From contig JAVHKY010000047.1 of assembly GCA_035079385.1 (NCBI GenBank), positions 2,418,001-2,482,000 of the forward strand: 64,000 nucleotides of DNA. Direction: 5' to 3'. Below are positions 60,701 through 64,000 of this stretch, one piece after another (the stretch's first letter is position 1; each line of letters starts with the position of its first letter). This stretch comes from Aspidiotus rigidus. Lineage: Eukaryota; Arthropoda; Insecta; Hemiptera; Diaspididae. The translations under genes and the position numbers were made by a program. The notes under the pieces are model-generated. The model worked only from the letters and a program-made list of their open reading frames with translations, ran no database searches and was not told the DNA's origin.

Positions 60701-60970
60701 AGCGCAAGTTTGAGTTTCGACTCATGCACCTTTAAGAAATTTGGCCATTCTTTGGTGATCGAGTGATTTGTCTTCTCTATATGAGTTCTCAGGCCAACTT
60801 TTCGAGCAAAAGCTTTCCGACAGGTTACACAGCTGAATGTATTTTCATGAACAAAACTGGAACCGATACATTAAAAATTGAGTAAAATGAATGCAATAGA
60901 ACTAGGCACACGGTTTGAGAGGAAACAATTCATACTTTTTCTTCTTCTTTTTTGGCACTAATAAATCCAT
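57800..60970 (-). CDS. Transposase-derived C2H2 / MULE / SWIM zinc-finger protein
   Basis: Exons in reading order: 60,970-60,936, 60,856-60,730, 60,656-60,456, 59,855-59,740, 59,663-57,800; all phases agree and give 780 residues. The start (MDLLVPKKKKK) is the only ATG I found whose phase fits; coding may begin further up. A C2H2 finger lies at C21, C24, H37 and H43. A FAR1/FLYWCH-like DNA-binding part follows (about 110-190: FYRCQHFHPRRNGKKRSKGT, FTHNHPVYSG). The MULE transposase fold spans about 310-510, and a SWIM zinc finger CTCC...CKH is at about 596-609. The C-terminal 170 residues are acidic and unrecognised. Where relatives, as I recall, carry Asp (IDS, TDD) this protein has LES and TNQ, so two catalytic positions appear changed. 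An open spliced frame without catalytic Asp suggests a domesticated, DNA-binding host protein (inference). I see no terminal inverted repeats around it. Confidence 0.85.
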
Positions 60971-61591
60971 TCCATTCACATGGCACAAACGACATGACAA
61001 TGACAGAGGAAATACTCAATGAATAGAGCGTTCCTGTGTTCTCTCAGATGATTCAGTTAGGAAATAAAGGTAATAAATAGTTGAAAAGACATTGAAATGG
61101 AAAAGAAAAACTTGGATCTTATTTTAATGTACAATATTTCCATCTTGAGAAACTGAGCGCCTTAGAGAAATTCTAGCGCCTTAAGATTACTGATTAAAAT
61201 CATGTATACTGATAACGAAAGTTTAGGGACCGGACTATAGTACGGACGACCGGTCATCCCTTCTTAGTCATCCGCGAGGAGCGCTGCATACCATAGATGG
61301 CTGCCGATCACACCCAATCACACGTGAGAGGGGCGATCTTTTATCAGTTCTTCATTGTTATCAACCGGATTAAATTTCGGGTTAATTTCCTGCCTCACCA
61401 CTCTAGTCTATTTCTCAGACTTACGATTTACGAAAGTTTAAGAAAATTCGAAAAGTGATGTTCGAAATTCTCGGGTATCCTGTACTCTTACACACCTAGT
61501 TAAATTATTTTCTGGAATCATATTGGAGAATTCCAAATTGAATATTGGTTTCTAGATTGAAAGACGATAAAAGTAGACGAAAATGAATAAA
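60971..61591. promoter_or_regulatory. Shared divergent promoter gap
   Basis: About 620 bp separates the start of the minus-strand transposase-derived gene from the start of plus-strand mL43. A GC-richer core at 61,220-61,330 lies in the middle. Bidirectional promoter function is inferred from arrangement only. An upstream extension of the transposase gene (CRLCHVNGM, frame-compatible, 60,971-61,020) overlaps the left part. Confidence 0.4.
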
Positions 61592-62420
61592 TGCTTGTCA
61601 TTACCGTCCGGTTTTCCTCGGGCTCACATGAAAAGTGGAATCAATCGTGTTCTGTGTCAATTAAAAAGAGTCACTATCAAATTTTGTAAAAGTTCCGGTG
61701 CAAGTAAGGGTGTGAGGTAGGAATTATGAGGCATTCAAAATAACAGTCGTTATATTTCCATTATGCAAATTCAATTTTCGTGGTAAATATCAATTTCAAT
61801 GTCTCTTGTATCATTGTAGGAGTTTTATCGAACAAGATGTTGTAGATTTTGCGAAAAAGAATCCGGAAGTGGTTGTTTATCTGAAGCCGCGAAGGCATCA
61901 TTCACCAGTCGTAATTTCCGAATATTGTGAGTTACATTACTTGATGTTTCTCATTTTCTGTGTCATATCAAGGCCTAATTTGTATTTTTGTTTTTCCCTT
62001 CTTTGTAGTGAATGGTGAACGGCATTATAACAACATTCATAATTTTGATAGAGATGAAGTAAATAAATGGATGATCTACCTTCGTAATCGTACGGGTATT
62101 CCAAATACACGTTTTAGGAAACTACAGTACACCACCACACCTTCAATACAAGGTGTTTGGAATCCGTTTACGAATTGTGATCCAAAATTAAATGTTGAAT
62201 CTTTTCCCTCGGTATTTTGAAAATTGATAGAGCTAATTTTCTGAAAAATTTTGTGCAAATTGCTTCAACTAGACTTATTTTTTAGGACGAATTGTCTACG
62301 CCAGCTTATATGTCACCCACTGCTACAGAACGTTTACGTGAGATGTTTGAAAAGCAGAAGAAAAAAGAAGATGAAGACAGTAAATTAGGGGAGAACTTGA
62401 AGATCGAAGTACAACGATAA
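61592..62420 (+). CDS. MRPL43: Mitochondrial ribosomal protein mL43
   Basis: Exons 61,592-61,716, 61,820-61,926, 62,009-62,211 and 62,286-62,420 join in phase to 189 residues. The N-terminal half aligns with the mL43 family: RFSSAHMKSGINRVLCQLKR, GASKGVRSFIEQDVVDFAKK, NPEVVVYLKPRRHHSPVV, EYLNGERHYNNI, and the conserved TPSIQGVWNPFTN. The protein has the thioredoxin-like L51/S25/CI-B8 fold and belongs to the large subunit of the mitochondrial ribosome. The start is the ATG of ATGCTTGTC; the ATG eight bases upstream is in another frame and hits a stop after 15 codons. It diverges from the transposase-derived gene and converges on the acyltransferase gene. A possible AATAAA lies near 62,997. Confidence 0.95.
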
Positions 62421-62859
62421 AACAAATATCAAGGTACGTTCCCTTGATTCTGATGTGGTAGTAACGTCGCACGTGCACTCGTGCAGCGCATTTGTGATGA
62501 ATTATTGAAATTTTGTCCTGATTTATTAATTTATTCTTTCATTATCATATTCTAATGAGTTTTCTTATCTTATTTAATAGAATGTGAATTTCCTTGGAAG
62601 ATATTTCGCAACTCAAGAAAAGATCACGATCATAATGGATTTTCCAGAGCTTCTGTTATAATAATTAAGTATATTTGCAGTTGGCAAAGATAAGTCGAAG
62701 TACTTACTATAAATTTATAATTAGTGATCAAAGATTACGCGCTAAAATGTCACGTTGATAGTGCGAGAATTTATCATCAAAAATTGAGAATACAGTATTC
62801 GCATCATTTCCGCGTGCGATACTTGCGAAAAATATAAAACCATCAAAGAATACGAAATA
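62421..62859. other. Convergent 3' region between mL43 and GPAT
   Basis: No coding frame. TTTATT near 62,526 could be the minus-strand polyadenylation signal of the acyltransferase gene. The two 3' untranslated regions probably overlap or nearly meet here. Confidence 0.4.
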
Positions 62860-64000
62860 TTAAATGCTAACAGCAAGTCCTAGTCTCGATTTTAATTTCT
62901 CGTAGTATAATTTCTTGTGAACATCTTTCCATTCAGCTTTGGGTTTATTACGTTTGACTTGGCCATCCCTGTAAACGTGAATTTCAATACTTGATCAAAT
63001 AAATAGTAATACAATAATTGATAAGAAGTTTCGGGATCAAAATGCTATGAGTTTTTTCGCTCCTTCAATAATAGGTGAAGAATTTTCACTGCATAAAGTA
63101 AATAAAGTACATTTGGCGTATCCTGCTCAGTTTTTTATAATTATTTGAATGCGACGTTTCAGACTCTGATGATGTTCAAGTGATGATGAAAAACTGTGCA
63201 GGAAAAGCTTAATGATTATTGTGTCCTTGCACGAATAAAATTATGTCTTTTTTGAATTTTTACAAGTAAATTTCTTCTTTCATTTAGTAGTGATCTACGA
63301 TCCACACCTGTTATTCCGATTTGTATCGTAAGCAATTTTTAGAGAGCGAATACAAAGCTTACCAGGCAAGGTCGATCACATCCATTTTCTTCGCTATGCT
63401 GCCTTTAACCCTGTTTGCAAACTGCACAGATGTCTCATCTGGTCTCTTAATTACTGGAGGTAAATACCAAACATCGCCCACTATTGCCCAGCTGGTCATC
63501 ATCTCGAATACGTGTTGTGAAGCGGATTGCTTGCTACTATTCCAAAAAGCATCTCCATACCTGGGATCGTACTGTGAAATCAATAATTTCGATTTTTGAA
63601 TTGTCGTCAAGGAAGCTAGATTTTGTATATCTTTACATTAAGATGAAAATTTAAAAAAAGCGAGTGAAATGAAGGTTATTGAAAGGAAGTACCCGAAAGG
63701 TTCTTGTAATTTTTTTGTACATAATTACACCCAACTTGCGTTTGTGGATGGACCGTTTATAGATATTTTGTTACAGTTAAATATATTCTCTTGCGCATGT
63801 AAACGTTTATACCGTTCCAAACAATTTGACCTGCCCATTTGCCGGAGAATTGGATAAACGTGGTCGACTACCTTCGTTGGTTTACCAGTTTTGATCATAT
63901 AGTACATGTTTCATATTTGTTCATATGAATCTAAACTCACTTTAATTGCAACTGGATAAATTGTTGCACCCACTTCAAAGGCTCCCTTTTTAAATTGTGT
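62860..64000 (-). CDS. Gpat4: Glycerol-3-phosphate acyltransferase 3/4, C-terminal exons (5' part off the right edge)
   Basis: Three exons in reading order: from beyond 64,000 to 63,941 (FKKGAFEVGATIYPVAIK, donor GTGAGT), 63,571-63,363 (YDPRYGDAFWNSSKQ, MMTSWAIVGDVWYLPP, SVQFANRVKGSIAKK, donor GTAAGC) and 62,968-62,860 (DGQVKRNKPKAEWKDVHKKL to the stop). Phases 0, then 2/1, agree. The order and motifs are those of animal GPAT3/GPAT4 (AGPAT9 group), enzymes of the endoplasmic reticulum that acylate glycerol-3-phosphate in the first step of phospholipid and triacylglycerol synthesis. The catalytic HX4D motif and membrane segments would be in the missing 5' part. GPAT3 and GPAT4 cannot be separated from this end; the symbol follows insect usage. 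Confidence 0.93.

Noticed and set aside
60936..60995. First exon of the transposase-derived gene starting at 60,995 (MSFVPCEWNGF)
   Set aside because: Its end phase does not fit the zinc-finger exon; the frame of the ATG at 60,970 does.
61584..61716. mL43 start at the ATG at 61,584
   Set aside because: That frame meets a stop after 15 codons; the ATG at 61,592 is in phase with the next exon and gives the conserved RF..A....G..R...QL pattern.
1..64000. tRNA, rRNA or other structured RNA genes
   Set aside because: I looked for B-box-like GGTTCGAATCC and clover-leaf pairing and found none convincing. A covariance-model search would decide.

Overview
The window is nuclear DNA of an animal, most likely an arthropod (insect or close relative). 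Genes have short introns with GT..AG borders, the DNA is AT-rich, and recognisable genes are animal families: APC, KIN17, mitochondrial ribosomal protein mL43, GPAT3/4, a probable CPEB/Orb2-type gene and a C2H2/MULE/SWIM gene. No prokaryotic or viral organisation is visible. The species cannot be named from sequence alone.

Layout. Positions 1-43,000 contain no host exon that I can support. They are filled with mobile-element debris: a pogo/Tigger-like MITE (1.7 kb), a hAT-like element with palindromic arms (2.8-5.0 kb), a modular repeat family built from a 45-bp unit (10.5-14.3 kb, with relics elsewhere), four fragments of Penelope-like elements (10.9-21.4 kb) interrupted by MITEs, a non-LTR retrotransposon with an inverted 5' half inside the loop of a foldback element (24.3-28.5 kb), a second large foldback element (33.1-35.3 kb) whose arm carries a 77-bp MITE, and several smaller elements. 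A minus-strand first coding exon with a perfect donor lies at 43,039-44,016, so much of this desert may be its intron (inference).

The right third is gene-dense: KIN17 (minus, intronless, 46,719-47,927), a decayed partial KIN17 duplicate (49.3-49.8 kb), APC (plus, about 50.5-57.1 kb, nine supported coding exons plus one tentative), a five-exon transposase-derived gene (minus, 57,800-60,970), mL43 (plus, 61,592-62,420), and the 3' end of a GPAT3/4 acyltransferase (minus, 62,860 to beyond the right edge). APC and the transposase gene converge. The transposase gene and mL43 diverge from a shared promoter gap of about 620 bp. mL43 and GPAT converge.

The host genes do not form a pathway. APC belongs to Wnt/beta-catenin and microtubule control, KIN17 to RNA/DNA metabolism, mL43 to mitochondrial translation and GPAT to glycerolipid synthesis. 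The most interesting items are the transposase-derived gene, which keeps an open frame and spliceable exons but appears to have lost two catalytic aspartates; the twin-priming-like LINE; the 77-bp MITE dated by its foldback host arm; the modular 45-bp repeat family; and a clear excess of the palindrome TGACGTCA in non-coding DNA.
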